From the NCBI RefSeq assembly GCF_020177595.1, contig NZ_JAHTBL010000005.1, forward strand, positions 1-64,000: 64,000 bases of DNA. Reading direction: 5' to 3'. Source of the DNA: Cognatishimia sp. MH4019 (GTDB lineage: Bacteria; Pseudomonadota; Alphaproteobacteria; Rhodobacterales; Rhodobacteraceae). Of the stretch, positions 51,257 to 60,063 are shown one piece after another (positions within the stretch are counted from its first letter, which is position 1; the number at the start of each line of letters is the position of its first letter). The position numbers and the translations under genes were made by a program. The notes beneath the pieces are model-generated. The model had not been told where the DNA came from. It worked only from the letters and a program-made list of their open reading frames with translations, and made no database searches.

Positions 51257-51792
51257 GAGGTCAGCTGCCCCTCGATGGCTTGCACCAGCTTGCGCGACGT
51301 GGGTCGCACGTTTGATCCGAACGCCTCAATGAACCGACCATCCGCGCCGATCAGCACTTTGTTGAAATTCCAGCGCGGTGTGAAATCATGAGTGGCGCGC
51401 AACCACGCATAAAACGGATGCGCGCCGGGTCCGCGCACCGATGTGATCTCGGTCATTGGCAGATCCAGCCCGAAGGTCATCTCGCAAAACTCCTTGACCT
51501 CGTCTTCGCTTGCCAGCTCCTGCCGAAAATCATTCGACGGGACTGCCAGCACCACAAGCCCTTGATCCGCAAAGCGGTCCTGGAGCGCCTGCAGCCCTTC
51601 ATACTGATCAGTAAATCCACATAGCGAGGCGGTATTTACCACCAGAACCGGGCGTCCAGCCCAATCGCTCAGCCGGTATTCACCGCCATCAATCGACGGA
51701 AACCGAAATGTGCCGGTTTCGCCAAAGGCGGGTGCCGCAAGCATCGCAGTCAGACCACCCAGAACCATACGTCGGGTCGGTTTATCGGTCAT
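51253..51792 (-). CDS. Glutathione peroxidase family protein, exported
   Basis: A 179-residue thiol peroxidase. The redox Cys is in NTASLCGFTDQYEGLQ near residue 59. The usual Gln motif appears as AVPSNDFRQELASEDE, where the conventional P-C-N-Q-F is P-S-N-D-F. The Trp motif is TPRWNFNKVLI near 138. The N-terminus, RRMVLGGLTAMLAAPAFG, has a twin-Arg pair and hydrophobic core, so Tat export is likely. The ATG at 51792 has GGAGGAGG upstream. It leads a two-gene unit with the deacetylase-like gene. Confidence 0.85.
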   Translation of the reverse strand: MTDKPTRRMVLGGLTAMLAAPAFGETGTFRFPSIDGGEYRLSDWAGRPVLVVNTASLCGFTDQYEGLQALQDRFADQGLVVLAVPSNDFRQELASEDEVKEFCEMTFGLDLPMTEITSVRGPGAHPFYAWLRATHDFTPRWNFNKVLIGADGRFIEAFGSNVRPTSRKLVQAIEGQLTS

Positions 51793-51957
51793 TTGATCCT
51801 CCTCCAGGCAACCAAATGTGGTGGAATTTGCCACATTCGGCGCTGTTTGTGGTGTCAAACCGCCGTGAAATCCGAGTTAAGTATCGCATTCACGACAAAA
51901 AACAGTATCTTTACAAAGATAGCAGACAAACAGATAGCCGCCGTTATTCAGAATTCC

Positions 51958-52434
51958 ATGTCCATTATGCGTATTCACCAACACCCCATCTCTCTGGGAG
52001 ACGCCGCAAAGCGCGACGTGCGCACCCAATTTGCCGCGCTGCCGTTTCGCATCGTGCAGGACAAGGTGCAGGTGATGCTGATTACCAGCCGCGGCACGAA
52101 GCGCTGGATTCTGCCCAAGGGCTGGCCAATGGATGGCATGACCCCCGCCCAATCCGCCGCCGAAGAGGCGTTCGAGGAAGCCGGTGTGCGTGGCAAACCC
52201 TATGACGTCTGCGTCGGCGTCTATTCTTATAACAAGGTGATGGAGAACGGCCCCGACTTACCCTGTCTGGCCATGGTTTTCCCGCTCAAGGTCAAACGCG
52301 TGCTCAGCACCTATCCCGAAAAGAACGAGCGCCGCCGCAAATGGCTGCCCATTAAACGTGCAGCCGAAAAGATCAGCGAGCCTGAGCTGCGCGCGATCCT
52401 CAAAGGCTTCGATCCGCGGCTACTGCGGCGCTAG
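51958..52434 (+). CDS. Nudix hydrolase
   Basis: A 158-residue Nudix protein that probably hydrolyses a nucleoside- or inositol-diphosphate linkage. WILPKGWPMDGMTPAQSAAEEAFEEAGVRG near residue 46 covers the Nudix box. The R-E-x-x-E-E core reads E-A-F-E-E, with the Arg replaced but the metal Glu residues kept. TSRGTKRW and the later PEKNERRRKWLPI match the diphosphoinositol-polyphosphate-phosphatase-like group. The ATG at 51958 (MSIMRIHQHP) is chosen as the fold begins soon after. It is the first of a plus-strand run. Confidence 0.85.
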   Translation: MSIMRIHQHPISLGDAAKRDVRTQFAALPFRIVQDKVQVMLITSRGTKRWILPKGWPMDGMTPAQSAAEEAFEEAGVRGKPYDVCVGVYSYNKVMENGPDLPCLAMVFPLKVKRVLSTYPEKNERRRKWLPIKRAAEKISEPELRAILKGFDPRLLRR

Positions 52435-52494
52435 GCATGCTTGAAGGCATGGCTGATCCGGTTACATATCGCGGGTCAGCTATTGGGACCCCTG

Positions 52495-52914
52495 ATGATC
52501 CGATTTGCTTTGAAATGCGACAAAGACCACCGCTTTGAAAGCTGGTTCGCCTCTGGCGAAGCTTTCGAGACGCTGAAGGCGCAAGGCCATGTCGCTTGCG
52601 CGATCTGCGGCTCGACCGGTGTAGAGAAAGACATTATGGCCCCCCGCGTGAGCGCCGCCCGCGACGACGACGCGCCGCTGTCCGCCCCGGCCAGCCCCGC
52701 AGAACAGGCCGTGGCCGAGATGCGCAAACATGTCGAAGAAAACGCGGATTATGTCGGCAAGAGCTTTGCCAAAGAAGCGCGAGAGATCCATGACGGCAGC
52801 GCCCCGGATCGCGCGATCTATGGCGAGGCAAACGCCAAAGAGGCCCGCGCTTTGATCGAAGATGGCGTCCCGGTCGTACCACTGCCTTTCAACCCCAATA
52901 GAAAGACGAACTAA
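52495..52914 (+). CDS. DUF1178 family protein
   Basis: A 139-residue protein of DUF1178, widespread in alphaproteobacteria and of unknown function. The opening IRFALKCDKDHRFESWFASG and the CAICGSTGVEKDIMAPRVSA stretch near 37 form a small zinc-ribbon-like head. A charged helix and the C-terminal ALIEDGVPVVPLPF follow. The ATG at 52495 matches the family start. It lies 60 bp after the Nudix gene and 3 bp before the SDR gene. Confidence 0.88.
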   Translation: MIRFALKCDKDHRFESWFASGEAFETLKAQGHVACAICGSTGVEKDIMAPRVSAARDDDAPLSAPASPAEQAVAEMRKHVEENADYVGKSFAKEAREIHDGSAPDRAIYGEANAKEARALIEDGVPVVPLPFNPNRKTN

Positions 52915-52917
52915 GCG

Positions 52918-53565
52918 ATGACAATCCTTATCACCGGCGCCAATCGCGGCATTGGCGCAGAGCTGCTGACGCAATATCACGCGGCCAATCGCGAGGCTCA
53001 AGGCACCGCGCGCGCGCCCAACGCAGACCTGCTTAATCTTGATGTGACCGACGCCACCTCTGTGACCGCTCTCGCACATAAACTTGACGGCCAAACGATC
53101 GACTTGCTGGTCTGCAATGCAGGCGTCTATCTGGACAAGGGCCAAAACCTTGCCAATGGCTACGCGCCGGAGCTTTGGGCGCAAAGCTTCGCGGTCAATG
53201 TCACTGGCGTTTTTCTGACGGTCCAGGCGCTGCTGCCGCAGTTGCAATCCAGCGCGCAGCCCAAAATCGCGATCCTTTCGTCACAGATGGCCTCCCACGA
53301 GCGCGCCCCAGGCGGCAGCTATATCTATCGCGCTTCCAAAGCCGCAGCTCTTAACCTGGGCCGCAACCTGGCCACCGATCTGCATGATCTGGGCATCGCT
53401 GTGGGCATCTATCACCCCGGCTGGGTCTCGACCGATATGGGTGGCGGCACCGCCCCCACCACCCCGCAAGCCTCTGCCGCAGGTCTGATCAAACGCTTCG
53501 ACGCGCTGAGCCTCGACACCACGGGGTGCTTCGAGACCTTTGAGGGCGAACCCCACCCCTACTGA
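52918..53565 (+). CDS. Short-chain dehydrogenase/reductase
   Basis: An SDR of 215 residues. The nucleotide-binding motif TGANRGIGAELL starts at residue 6, NAG is in LLVCNAGVYLD near 66, catalytic Ser is in IAILSSQMASHE near 122 and Y-x-x-x-K in YRASKAAALN near 139. Substrate is unknown; the shape resembles carbonyl-reductase-like sniffer-type SDRs. It starts 3 bp after DUF1178. A 169-bp gap without a gene follows before lysC. Confidence 0.87.
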   Translation: MTILITGANRGIGAELLTQYHAANREAQGTARAPNADLLNLDVTDATSVTALAHKLDGQTIDLLVCNAGVYLDKGQNLANGYAPELWAQSFAVNVTGVFLTVQALLPQLQSSAQPKIAILSSQMASHERAPGGSYIYRASKAAALNLGRNLATDLHDLGIAVGIYHPGWVSTDMGGGTAPTTPQASAAGLIKRFDALSLDTTGCFETFEGEPHPY

Positions 53566-53588
53566 CCTTTCGCTTTTTCCAGATATCC
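53566..53588. repeat. Short post-stop repeat, copy 1
   Basis: Directly after the SDR stop, CCTTTCGCTTTTTCCAGATATCC resembles the copies at 58461-58484 (inverted) and 60595-60618. All start within two bases of a stop codon. Confidence 0.45.
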
Positions 53589-53734
53589 AGCGGATTGCGA
53601 TTGGTTCAGGCACAAGGGCGATAGAGGCAAAGCCCCCCAGCACCGCAACGCGCGCCGAAGGCGTGTGGCGCAAGACCTTGCCCTCTCCCGCCCCATCCCA
53701 TATGACCCCCGCCAGAACGTAAGGGACATCTAAA

Positions 53735-54973
53735 ATGCCAGTTCTGGTGATGAAATTCGGCGGCACATCCGTTGCCACGCTCGACCGCATCAAACGCGCC
53801 GCCAAGCGGGTCGGCGTCGAAGTGGCAAAGGGCTATGACGTGATCGTCATTGTCTCGGCCATGTCAGGAAAAACCAATGAACTGGTCGGCTGGGTGAACG
53901 AGACTTCGCCGCTTTTTGATGCGCGCGAATATGATGCGGTCGTCAGCTCGGGCGAGAATGTCACCGCAGGCCTGATGTCGCTGACCTTGCAGGAAATGGA
54001 CGTGCCCGCGCGCAGCTGGCAAGGCTGGCAGGTGCCTCTGAAAACGACCTCCGCCCACGCCTCCGCCCGGATCGAGGAAATTCCGACCGACAATATCAAC
54101 GCCAAGTTTGCCGAAGGCATGCGCGTGGCCGTGGTCGCAGGCTTTCAGGGCATCTCCCCCGAAGGCCGCATCACGACGCTGGGCCGGGGCGGCTCTGACA
54201 CCACCGCCGTTGCTTTTGCCGCTGCTTTCGGGGCTGAGCGCTGCGATATCTATACGGATGTGGATGGCGTCTACACGACCGACCCGCGGATCAGCTCCAA
54301 GGCCCGCAAGCTCGACAAGATCGCGTTCGAGGAGATGCTGGAGTTGGCGTCCTTGGGCGCAAAAGTCCTGCAAACCCGCTCGGTCGAGCTGGCGATGCGC
54401 TACAAGGTCAAGCTGCGGGTGCTTTCCAGCTTTGAAGAACAATCAGACGAGGCAGGCACCCTTGTCTGCGATGAGGAGGAAATCATGGAATCCAATGTCG
54501 TCGCCGGTGTCGCGTATTCGCGTGATGAAGCCAAAATGACCCTTCTGTCCGTGGCCGACCGCCCCGGTATCGCCGCTGCTATCTTCGGCCCGCTCTCGGA
54601 AGCGGGCGTCAATGTCGATATGATCGTGCAGAACATCTCGGAAGAGGGGCGCACAGACATGACCTTTTCGTGCCCTGTCGATCAGGTAAAGCGCGCAGAG
54701 AAGGCGATGGAAGACGCCCAGACATCGGGCGAGATCAACTACCAGCAGCTGGTCGCAGATACCGACGTTGCCAAGGTCTCGGTCGTGGGGATCGGCATGC
54801 GCAGCCATGCAGGTGTGGCCGCCAAAATGTTCGACGCACTCTCCTCTGAGGGGATCAATATCAAGGTCATTACAACTTCAGAGATAAAAATTTCCGTTCT
54901 CATTGATCGGAAATATATGGAACTTGCCGTGCAAGCCCTGCATGATGCTTTCGAGTTGGAGAAAGCAGCCTAA
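53735..54973 (+). CDS. lysC: Aspartokinase
   Basis: LysC phosphorylates aspartate, the first step to lysine, threonine and methionine. The 412 residues open VLVMKFGGTSVATLDRIKRA at residue 3 and have SSGENVTAGLMSL near 69, TLGRGGSDTTAVAFAAAFGA near 148 and DIYTDVDGVYTTDPR near 170. Two C-terminal ACT domains from about 265 (VADRPGIAAAIFGPLSEAGV) give feedback control. The ATG at 53735 has AAGGGA upstream. The gene pair lysC-ptsP is common in alphaproteobacteria. Confidence 0.95.
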   Translation: MPVLVMKFGGTSVATLDRIKRAAKRVGVEVAKGYDVIVIVSAMSGKTNELVGWVNETSPLFDAREYDAVVSSGENVTAGLMSLTLQEMDVPARSWQGWQVPLKTTSAHASARIEEIPTDNINAKFAEGMRVAVVAGFQGISPEGRITTLGRGGSDTTAVAFAAAFGAERCDIYTDVDGVYTTDPRISSKARKLDKIAFEEMLELASLGAKVLQTRSVELAMRYKVKLRVLSSFEEQSDEAGTLVCDEEEIMESNVVAGVAYSRDEAKMTLLSVADRPGIAAAIFGPLSEAGVNVDMIVQNISEEGRTDMTFSCPVDQVKRAEKAMEDAQTSGEINYQQLVADTDVAKVSVVGIGMRSHAGVAAKMFDALSSEGINIKVITTSEIKISVLIDRKYMELAVQALHDAFELEKAA

Positions 54974-54991
54974 AGGGGCACCCCCCGTTTC

Positions 54992-57232
54992 ATGCCCGAA
55001 AGACTGGAAACCCAAAGTCGCAAGCTGTTGCAACGCTTGCGGGACACTCTGGCTGAGGACAGCGCAGGGCAAGCACGACTTGATCGCATCACCCATCTGA
55101 TCGCCGATTCGATGCGCACCGAAGTGTGCTCGATCTATCTGTTCCGTGACCCCGAAACGCTTGAGCTTTGCGCCACCGAAGGTTTGAACCCAGAAGCCGT
55201 GCACGAGACCCGCATGCGCCTTGGCGAAGGTCTGGTGGGCCGCGTCGCCAAGAAGGGCCGCATCGTCAACACCGCGAATGCCCCCCAAGCCCCCGGTTTC
55301 CGCTTCATGCCAGAGACGGGGGAGGAGATTTATTCCTCCTTCCTCGGTGTCCCGATCCAGCGGCTTGGCGAGGCCCTTGGTGTCCTGGTCGTGCAATCCA
55401 AAGACGCCCGCGAGTATTCTGGCGATGAGGTCTACGCGCTGGAAGTCGTCGCCATGGTCATTGCCGAGATGACCGAACTTGGTGCCTTCCTTGGCGAAGG
55501 GGCCGCACTCTCCGCGCGCCATCAGCAACCCGTGATGATCCGGGGCACTGTCGGGCAGGAAGGCGCGGCCGAAGGCCGGGTTTACCTGCACGAACCCCGC
55601 GTTGTCGTCACGAACCCCATCGCCGATGATCCCGAGGTTGAAGCAGGCCGCCTGCGCGATGCAGTCGACACCCTGCGCGTCTCTGTCGACGATATGCTGG
55701 CAGGCGCACGCGCTGGCGACGCTGAACAGCTGCAAGTTCTTGAAGCCTACCGGATGTTTGCCAATTCCAAAGGCTGGCTGCGCCGGATGGAAGAAGACAT
55801 CTCGCGCGGGCTGTCTGCCGAAGCCGCCGTCGAGAAAGAGCAATCCATCGCTCGCAACCGCATGACGCAGTCCAACGATTCCTATCTGCGCGAACGGCTC
55901 CATGATCTGGACGATCTCAGCAATCGCCTGCTGCGTATTCTGACCGGCCAAGGGGCCGATACCGGCGCTGAAATGCCCGATGATCCCGTGCTTGTGGCGC
56001 GCAATATCGGCCCCGCCGAATTGCTGGATTATGGCCGTTCGCTCAAGGCCATCGTGCTGGAACAAGGCTCTGTCGGCTCCCACGCCGCCATTGTCGCGCG
56101 CGCGCTGGCGATCCCGCTGGTGATCCACGCGTCCAAGATCACCACCGAGGCGCTGAACGGCGACAACGTCATGGTCGATGGCGAACAAGGTATCGTCCAT
56201 CTGCGCCCCGACGACACCGTTGTCACCGCGTTTCGCGACAAAATCGCGATGCTGGCCAAAGCGCAGGAGCGCTACACCTCCCTGCGCGACAAGCCCGCGA
56301 AGGCTAAATGCGGCTCTGTTGTATCGCTGCATATGAACGCAGGCCTGATGGCCGATCTGCCATCACTTGAAGGCTCCGGTGCTGAAGGCGTCGGCCTCTT
56401 CCGGACCGAGCTGCAGTTTCTCGTACGCAACCAGATGCCCCGCCGGGCCGAGCTCTCGGCGCTGTATTCCCGTGTGCTGGACGCCGCTCAAGGTAAGCGC
56501 GTCGTGTTCCGCACGCTCGATATCGGATCCGACAAAGTGCTGCCCTATATGAAACCCAATGACGAGCCGAACCCGGCCCTTGGCTGGCGCGCGATCCGCG
56601 TTGGCCTCGATAAACCCGGTGTCATGCGGATGCAGTTGCAAGCGCTGATCCGGGCCGCCAACGGACGCCCGCTGACAGTGATGTTCCCCTTCGTCGCCCA
56701 ATACGACGAATACCGCGCGGCGAAGGCCGAGTTTGACCGCACATTGGAACGCGAACGCAAGCTGGGCCACGTCTTGCCCGCCTCTGTCGAGGTCGGCGCG
56801 ATGCTGGAAACCCCATCGCTGGCGTTTGCGCCTAATCAGTTCTTTGAAGAAGTCGAATTCCTCTCCATCGGCGGCAACGATCTGAAACAGTTCTTCTTTG
56901 CCGCCGACCGCGAGAACGAGCGCGTGCGCCGTCGCTATGACACGCTCAACGTCAGTTTTCTGAGTTTTCTGGAAACCATCGTGCATCGCTGCCAAGCCAC
57001 CAACACGGCGCTGAGTTTCTGTGGCGAAGACGCTGGCCGCCCGGTGGAAGCCTTGTGTTTTGCCGCTATCGGCATGCGCGGCCTGTCGATGCGCCCGGCC
57101 TCTATCGGTCCGGTCAAGCATTTGTTACGGCAGCATAATCTGGATGACGTCAAAGCTGTCATTGATGAGGCACGCGACAGTGGTTCCCAATCCGTCCGCC
57201 CTGCGGTGATGGACTACCTCGCCAAACACTGA
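54992..57232 (+). CDS. ptsP: PEP-protein phosphotransferase of the nitrogen PTS
   Basis: PtsP (EI-Ntr) starts the nitrogen phosphotransferase relay by taking phosphate from PEP. The 746 residues have an N-terminal GAF domain (about 20-160, with MRLGEGLVGRVAKKGRIVNT), which in other species senses glutamine. The enzyme I part follows, with phospho-His in GSVGSHAAIVARALAIP near 362. The PEP-binding domain has GLFRTELQFL near 469, SIGGNDLKQFFFAADRENER near 628 and FCGEDAGRPVEAL near 673. It starts 18 bp after lysC. The palindrome behind its stop may end the message. Confidence 0.93.
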   Translation: MPERLETQSRKLLQRLRDTLAEDSAGQARLDRITHLIADSMRTEVCSIYLFRDPETLELCATEGLNPEAVHETRMRLGEGLVGRVAKKGRIVNTANAPQAPGFRFMPETGEEIYSSFLGVPIQRLGEALGVLVVQSKDAREYSGDEVYALEVVAMVIAEMTELGAFLGEGAALSARHQQPVMIRGTVGQEGAAEGRVYLHEPRVVVTNPIADDPEVEAGRLRDAVDTLRVSVDDMLAGARAGDAEQLQVLEAYRMFANSKGWLRRMEEDISRGLSAEAAVEKEQSIARNRMTQSNDSYLRERLHDLDDLSNRLLRILTGQGADTGAEMPDDPVLVARNIGPAELLDYGRSLKAIVLEQGSVGSHAAIVARALAIPLVIHASKITTEALNGDNVMVDGEQGIVHLRPDDTVVTAFRDKIAMLAKAQERYTSLRDKPAKAKCGSVVSLHMNAGLMADLPSLEGSGAEGVGLFRTELQFLVRNQMPRRAELSALYSRVLDAAQGKRVVFRTLDIGSDKVLPYMKPNDEPNPALGWRAIRVGLDKPGVMRMQLQALIRAANGRPLTVMFPFVAQYDEYRAAKAEFDRTLERERKLGHVLPASVEVGAMLETPSLAFAPNQFFEEVEFLSIGGNDLKQFFFAADRENERVRRRYDTLNVSFLSFLETIVHRCQATNTALSFCGEDAGRPVEALCFAAIGMRGLSMRPASIGPVKHLLRQHNLDDVKAVIDEARDSGSQSVRPAVMDYLAKH

Positions 57233-57236
57233 CCCC

Positions 57237-57257
57237 GTCCCGGACGTGATCCGGGAC
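57237..57257. repeat. Palindromic element after ptsP, copy 1
   Basis: GTCCCGGA pairs perfectly with TCCGGGAC around 5 bases, starting 4 bp beyond the ptsP stop. It may act as a transcription end for ptsP. It is similar in sequence to the element at 57276-57296. Confidence 0.6.
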
Positions 57258-57275
57258 CTCGGCCCGCCCCGCAAG

Positions 57276-57296
57276 GCCCCGGATCAAGTCTGGGGC
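57276..57296. repeat. Palindromic element after ptsP, copy 2
   Basis: GCCCCGGA pairs with TCTGGGGC (one G-T pair) around TCAAG, and it covers the last codons of the convergent GNAT gene. With copy 1 it resembles the CCGGACTTGATCCGG-type palindrome widespread in alphaproteobacterial genomes. Confidence 0.6.
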
Positions 57297-57784
57297 GCGG
57301 CGGGCTTTACATCGACCGGCACGCTGATCTTAGCCCAAGCGCCCGGAACTAACTCCAGGCCCAACACACGCTCGGGATTGGTCGGTGGTGGCATCTTGAC
57401 ACCCTCCAGCCTCCGAAACCCGAATTTCCTGTAATAGGGCGCATCGCCCACTAGCACCACACGCGCCCATCCGGCAGCCGCCGCTGCGGCCAGACTGTCT
57501 TGCATCAAGAGCCCACCCAGCCCCTCACCTTGTCGCGTCGGGTGCACCGCAATCGGACCTAAAAGCAACGCCTCTGCATCGCCCAAGCGCACCGGCCAGA
57601 ACCGGATCGCCCCACCCAAAACGCCCAGATCATCGCGTGCCACGCGTGACAGCTCGGCCACCGGCGGCACTCCATCACGCAAGCGATAGGAGGACAACGC
57701 CTCGCGCCCCGGTGCAAAGCACAGATCATAGAGGGCTTCGACCTCCCACCAATCTTCTGTCTGCTCTGCCGCGATCCGATACAC
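57284..57784 (-). CDS. GNAT-family N-acetyltransferase
   Basis: A 166-residue GNAT protein. The acetyl-CoA loop is IAVHPTRQGEGLGGLLMQDS near 78, followed by ARVVLVGDAPYYRKFGFRRL near 109, the pattern of the YhbS/predicted N-acetyltransferase group. The start is GTG at 57784, with GAGGGCAGG upstream. The acceptor is unknown. The last codons lie in a palindromic element. Confidence 0.88.
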   Translation of the reverse strand: MYRIAAEQTEDWWEVEALYDLCFAPGREALSSYRLRDGVPPVAELSRVARDDLGVLGGAIRFWPVRLGDAEALLLGPIAVHPTRQGEGLGGLLMQDSLAAAAAAGWARVVLVGDAPYYRKFGFRRLEGVKMPPPTNPERVLGLELVPGAWAKISVPVDVKPAAPQT

Positions 57785-57855
57785 GCCTGCCCTCGTTTTT
57801 AGCTGGTATCGCGCCTAGCACGTGGCTAACCCTTGGGCAAACAGGGGAAATCGCG

Positions 57856-58458
57856 ATGTTCTACAGACCCGAAGACGGCCACGGCCTGCCGCATAACCCG
57901 TTCAACGCCATCGTCGCCCCGCGCCCCATCGGCTGGATCGCGACACGCGGGGCGGACGGGTCGCACAACCTTGCGCCCTATTCGTTTTTCAACGCAGTCG
58001 CCTATATGCCGCCGCAGGTCATGTTTGCCTCGACCTCCGCCAAGGAAGATCGCGGTGACACCAAAGACAGCATCGCCAATATCCGCGACACAGGCGTATT
58101 CAGCGTCAACATCGTCGAGTATGCAGCGCGTGACAGCATGAACCAGACCTCTGGGGCGTGGGACAAAGAGACCGATGAATTCGCGCTCGCGGGGATCGAA
58201 AAGGCGGCATGCGAGACCATTGACTGCCCCCACGTAGCCAATGCGCCCGCCTCCCTCGAATGTAAGCTCACCCAGATCTTGCAACTGCCCGGAGCCGCAA
58301 ACCTCGCGTGCTTCGGGGAAGTCACCGGCGTGCATATCCGTGACGATTGTTTGAAAGACGGCCTCTTTGACATCACCAGCTTCCAAGCCCTCGCCCGCCT
58401 TGGATACATGGATTACACCCGCGTCACTGATGCGTTTTCCATCAAACGGCCCGAGTGA
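57856..58458 (+). CDS. Flavin reductase-like FMN-binding protein
   Basis: A 200-residue protein with the split-barrel FMN-binding fold (flavin_reduct family). Seen are NAIVAPRPIGWIATRGADGS near 18, NLAPYSFFNAVAYMPPQVMF near 39 and the phosphate-binding KDSIANIRDTGVFSVNIV near 70. Such proteins reduce flavins or bind FMN for oxygenases; the partner here is unknown. The ATG at 57856 has AGGGGAAA upstream. It diverges from the GNAT gene. Confidence 0.87.
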   Translation: MFYRPEDGHGLPHNPFNAIVAPRPIGWIATRGADGSHNLAPYSFFNAVAYMPPQVMFASTSAKEDRGDTKDSIANIRDTGVFSVNIVEYAARDSMNQTSGAWDKETDEFALAGIEKAACETIDCPHVANAPASLECKLTQILQLPGAANLACFGEVTGVHIRDDCLKDGLFDITSFQALARLGYMDYTRVTDAFSIKRPE

Positions 58459-58460
58459 TT

Positions 58461-58484
58461 GAGTATTTTTGCAAAGATGAAGGC
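58461..58484. repeat. Short post-stop repeat, copy 2 (inverted)
   Basis: GAGTATTTTTGCAAAGATGA and the next four bases lie just after the flavin reductase-like gene. The reverse complement aligns with 60595-60618 (CTTC...TTTGCAAAA-ATA). Such motifs occur behind stops in Rhodobacteraceae. Confidence 0.45.
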
Positions 58485-58548
58485 CACAGTCGCTTTTCAT
58501 TCCAAACTAGCCCGTTAGGCTGAGGATCGGCACGGACAGGAGACCCAC

Positions 58549-59421
58549 ATGACAGACACAGTGATCGGCATCATCGGCGGCTCGGGCGTTTACGAGATTG
58601 ATGGGCTGGAAGGCGCGGAGTGGACCTCTGTTGAGAGCCCATGGGGCACGCCTAGTGATGATCTTTTGATCGGTCATCTGGATGGCGTGAAGATGGTGTT
58701 CCTGCCCCGTCACGCGCGGGGTCACAAACTGTCGCCCACCACGGTTCCTTACCGCGCGAATATCGACGCGTTGAAGCGGGTGGGCGTGACGGATGTCATC
58801 TCGGTCTCCGCCTGCGGCTCGTTCCGCGAGGAAATGGCGCCGGGTGATTTCGTGATCGTCGACCAGTTCATCGACCGCACCTTCGCGCGGGAAAAATCAT
58901 TCTTCGGCACCGGTTGCGTTGCCCATGTCAGCGTGGCGCATCCCACTTGCCCGCGTCTTGGCGATGCCTGTTTTGAGGCCGCGACCGCCCAAGGCATCAA
59001 GGTGCATAAAGGCGGCACGTATCTCGCCATGGAAGGTCCGCAATTCTCTACTCTGGCCGAATCCAAGCTCTATCGCGAGGTCTGGGGTTGTGACGTGATC
59101 GGCATGACCAACATGCCCGAGGCGAAACTCGCCCGCGAAGCCGAACTTTGCTACGCCTCCGTCGCCATGATTACCGATTATGACAGCTGGCACCCCGACC
59201 ACGGTGAGGTTGATGTGACCGAGATCATCAAGACGCTGATCGGCAATGCTGACAATGCGCGCGGGCTCGTCGCGCGGTTGCCCAAACTGCTTGGATCCGA
59301 GCGCGCACCTTGCGATCATGGCTGCGACCGCGCATTGGAATTCGCCATTCTCACCCAACCTGACAACCGCGATCCCGCGCTTGTCGCAAAACTCGACGCC
59401 GTCGCCGGAAGGGTCCTCTAA
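58549..59421 (+). CDS. mtnP: S-methyl-5'-thioadenosine phosphorylase
   Basis: MtnP splits methylthioadenosine with phosphate into adenine and methylthioribose 1-phosphate, salvaging polyamine by-products. The 290 residues have IGIIGGSGVYEIDGL at 5, FLPRHARGHKLSPTTVPYRA near 48 (phosphate binding), SVSACGSFREEMAPGDFVIV near 85 and TYLAMEGPQFSTLAESKLYR near 158, with NMPEAKLAREAELCYA near 187. Adenine released here can be used by the adenine phosphoribosyltransferase encoded 640 bp downstream. The ATG at 58549 has GGACAGGAG upstream. Confidence 0.93.
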   Translation: MTDTVIGIIGGSGVYEIDGLEGAEWTSVESPWGTPSDDLLIGHLDGVKMVFLPRHARGHKLSPTTVPYRANIDALKRVGVTDVISVSACGSFREEMAPGDFVIVDQFIDRTFAREKSFFGTGCVAHVSVAHPTCPRLGDACFEAATAQGIKVHKGGTYLAMEGPQFSTLAESKLYREVWGCDVIGMTNMPEAKLAREAELCYASVAMITDYDSWHPDHGEVDVTEIIKTLIGNADNARGLVARLPKLLGSERAPCDHGCDRALEFAILTQPDNRDPALVAKLDAVAGRVL

Positions 59422-59422
59422 C

Positions 59423-60055
59423 ATGCCTCTCGATCTTTGGTTGGCCTTCGTCGCCGCCTCCACGGCACTGCTGCTAATCCCCGGCCCGACCGTGCTACTG
59501 GTCCTCAGCTACGCTCTGACCCAAGGCCGCAAGGTCGCCGTCGCAACCGCCACCGGAGTGGCATTGGGCGACTTGATCGCGATGACCGCCTCGCTCATCG
59601 GCCTCGGCGCGCTCATCGCGACCTCTGCCACTGCCTTCACGATCGTGAAATGGGCCGGCGCACTCTATCTGGTTTATCTCGGCATCAAGATGCTCCGCTC
59701 CGCCCCAAAGGAAGGCGCATCCCTGATGGAGACCGACGCCAGCGCGACCCCGCGCCAAGCCCTTGGGCACACGGCGCTTGTCACCGCGCTCAACCCGAAA
59801 AGCATCGGTTTTTTTATAGCCTTCGTGCCGCAATTCATCAGCCCGACGGCGGCCTACATCCCGCAAGCAACAATCCTGATCGCCACCTTCGTCGCCCTCG
59901 CCGCAATCAATGCGCTCGTCTATGCGCTTCTTGCCGACAAGATGCGGCAATACATTCGCAAACCTTTGATCCTGCGCCGCCTCACCCAAGCAGGCGGCGT
60001 TACCCTCATCGGCATGGGCGCGCTCACAGCCACCCTGCGCCGCGCAACACCCTGA
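59423..60055 (+). CDS. LysE-family amino-acid exporter
   Basis: A 210-residue membrane protein of the LysE/RhtB family with about six membrane segments. [20 protein letters not shown] near 20 is the family hallmark, and [11 protein letters not shown] near 133 and [14 protein letters not shown] at the C-terminus fit. The ATG at 59423 is 1 bp after the mtnP stop. It may export an amino acid or homoserine-type compound. Between mtnP and apt, but with no known link to purine salvage. Confidence 0.88.
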   Translation: MPLDLWLAFVAASTALLLIPGPTVLLVLSYALTQGRKVAVATATGVALGDLIAMTASLIGLGALIATSATAFTIVKWAGALYLVYLGIKMLRSAPKEGASLMETDASATPRQALGHTALVTALNPKSIGFFIAFVPQFISPTAAYIPQATILIATFVALAAINALVYALLADKMRQYIRKPLILRRLTQAGGVTLIGMGALTATLRRATP

Positions 60056-60063
60056 GAACCAAT

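Noticed and set aside
54878-56332. Minus-strand 484-codon frame opposite ptsP
   Set aside because: It is a shadow of ptsP and lysC, with no recognisable domain.
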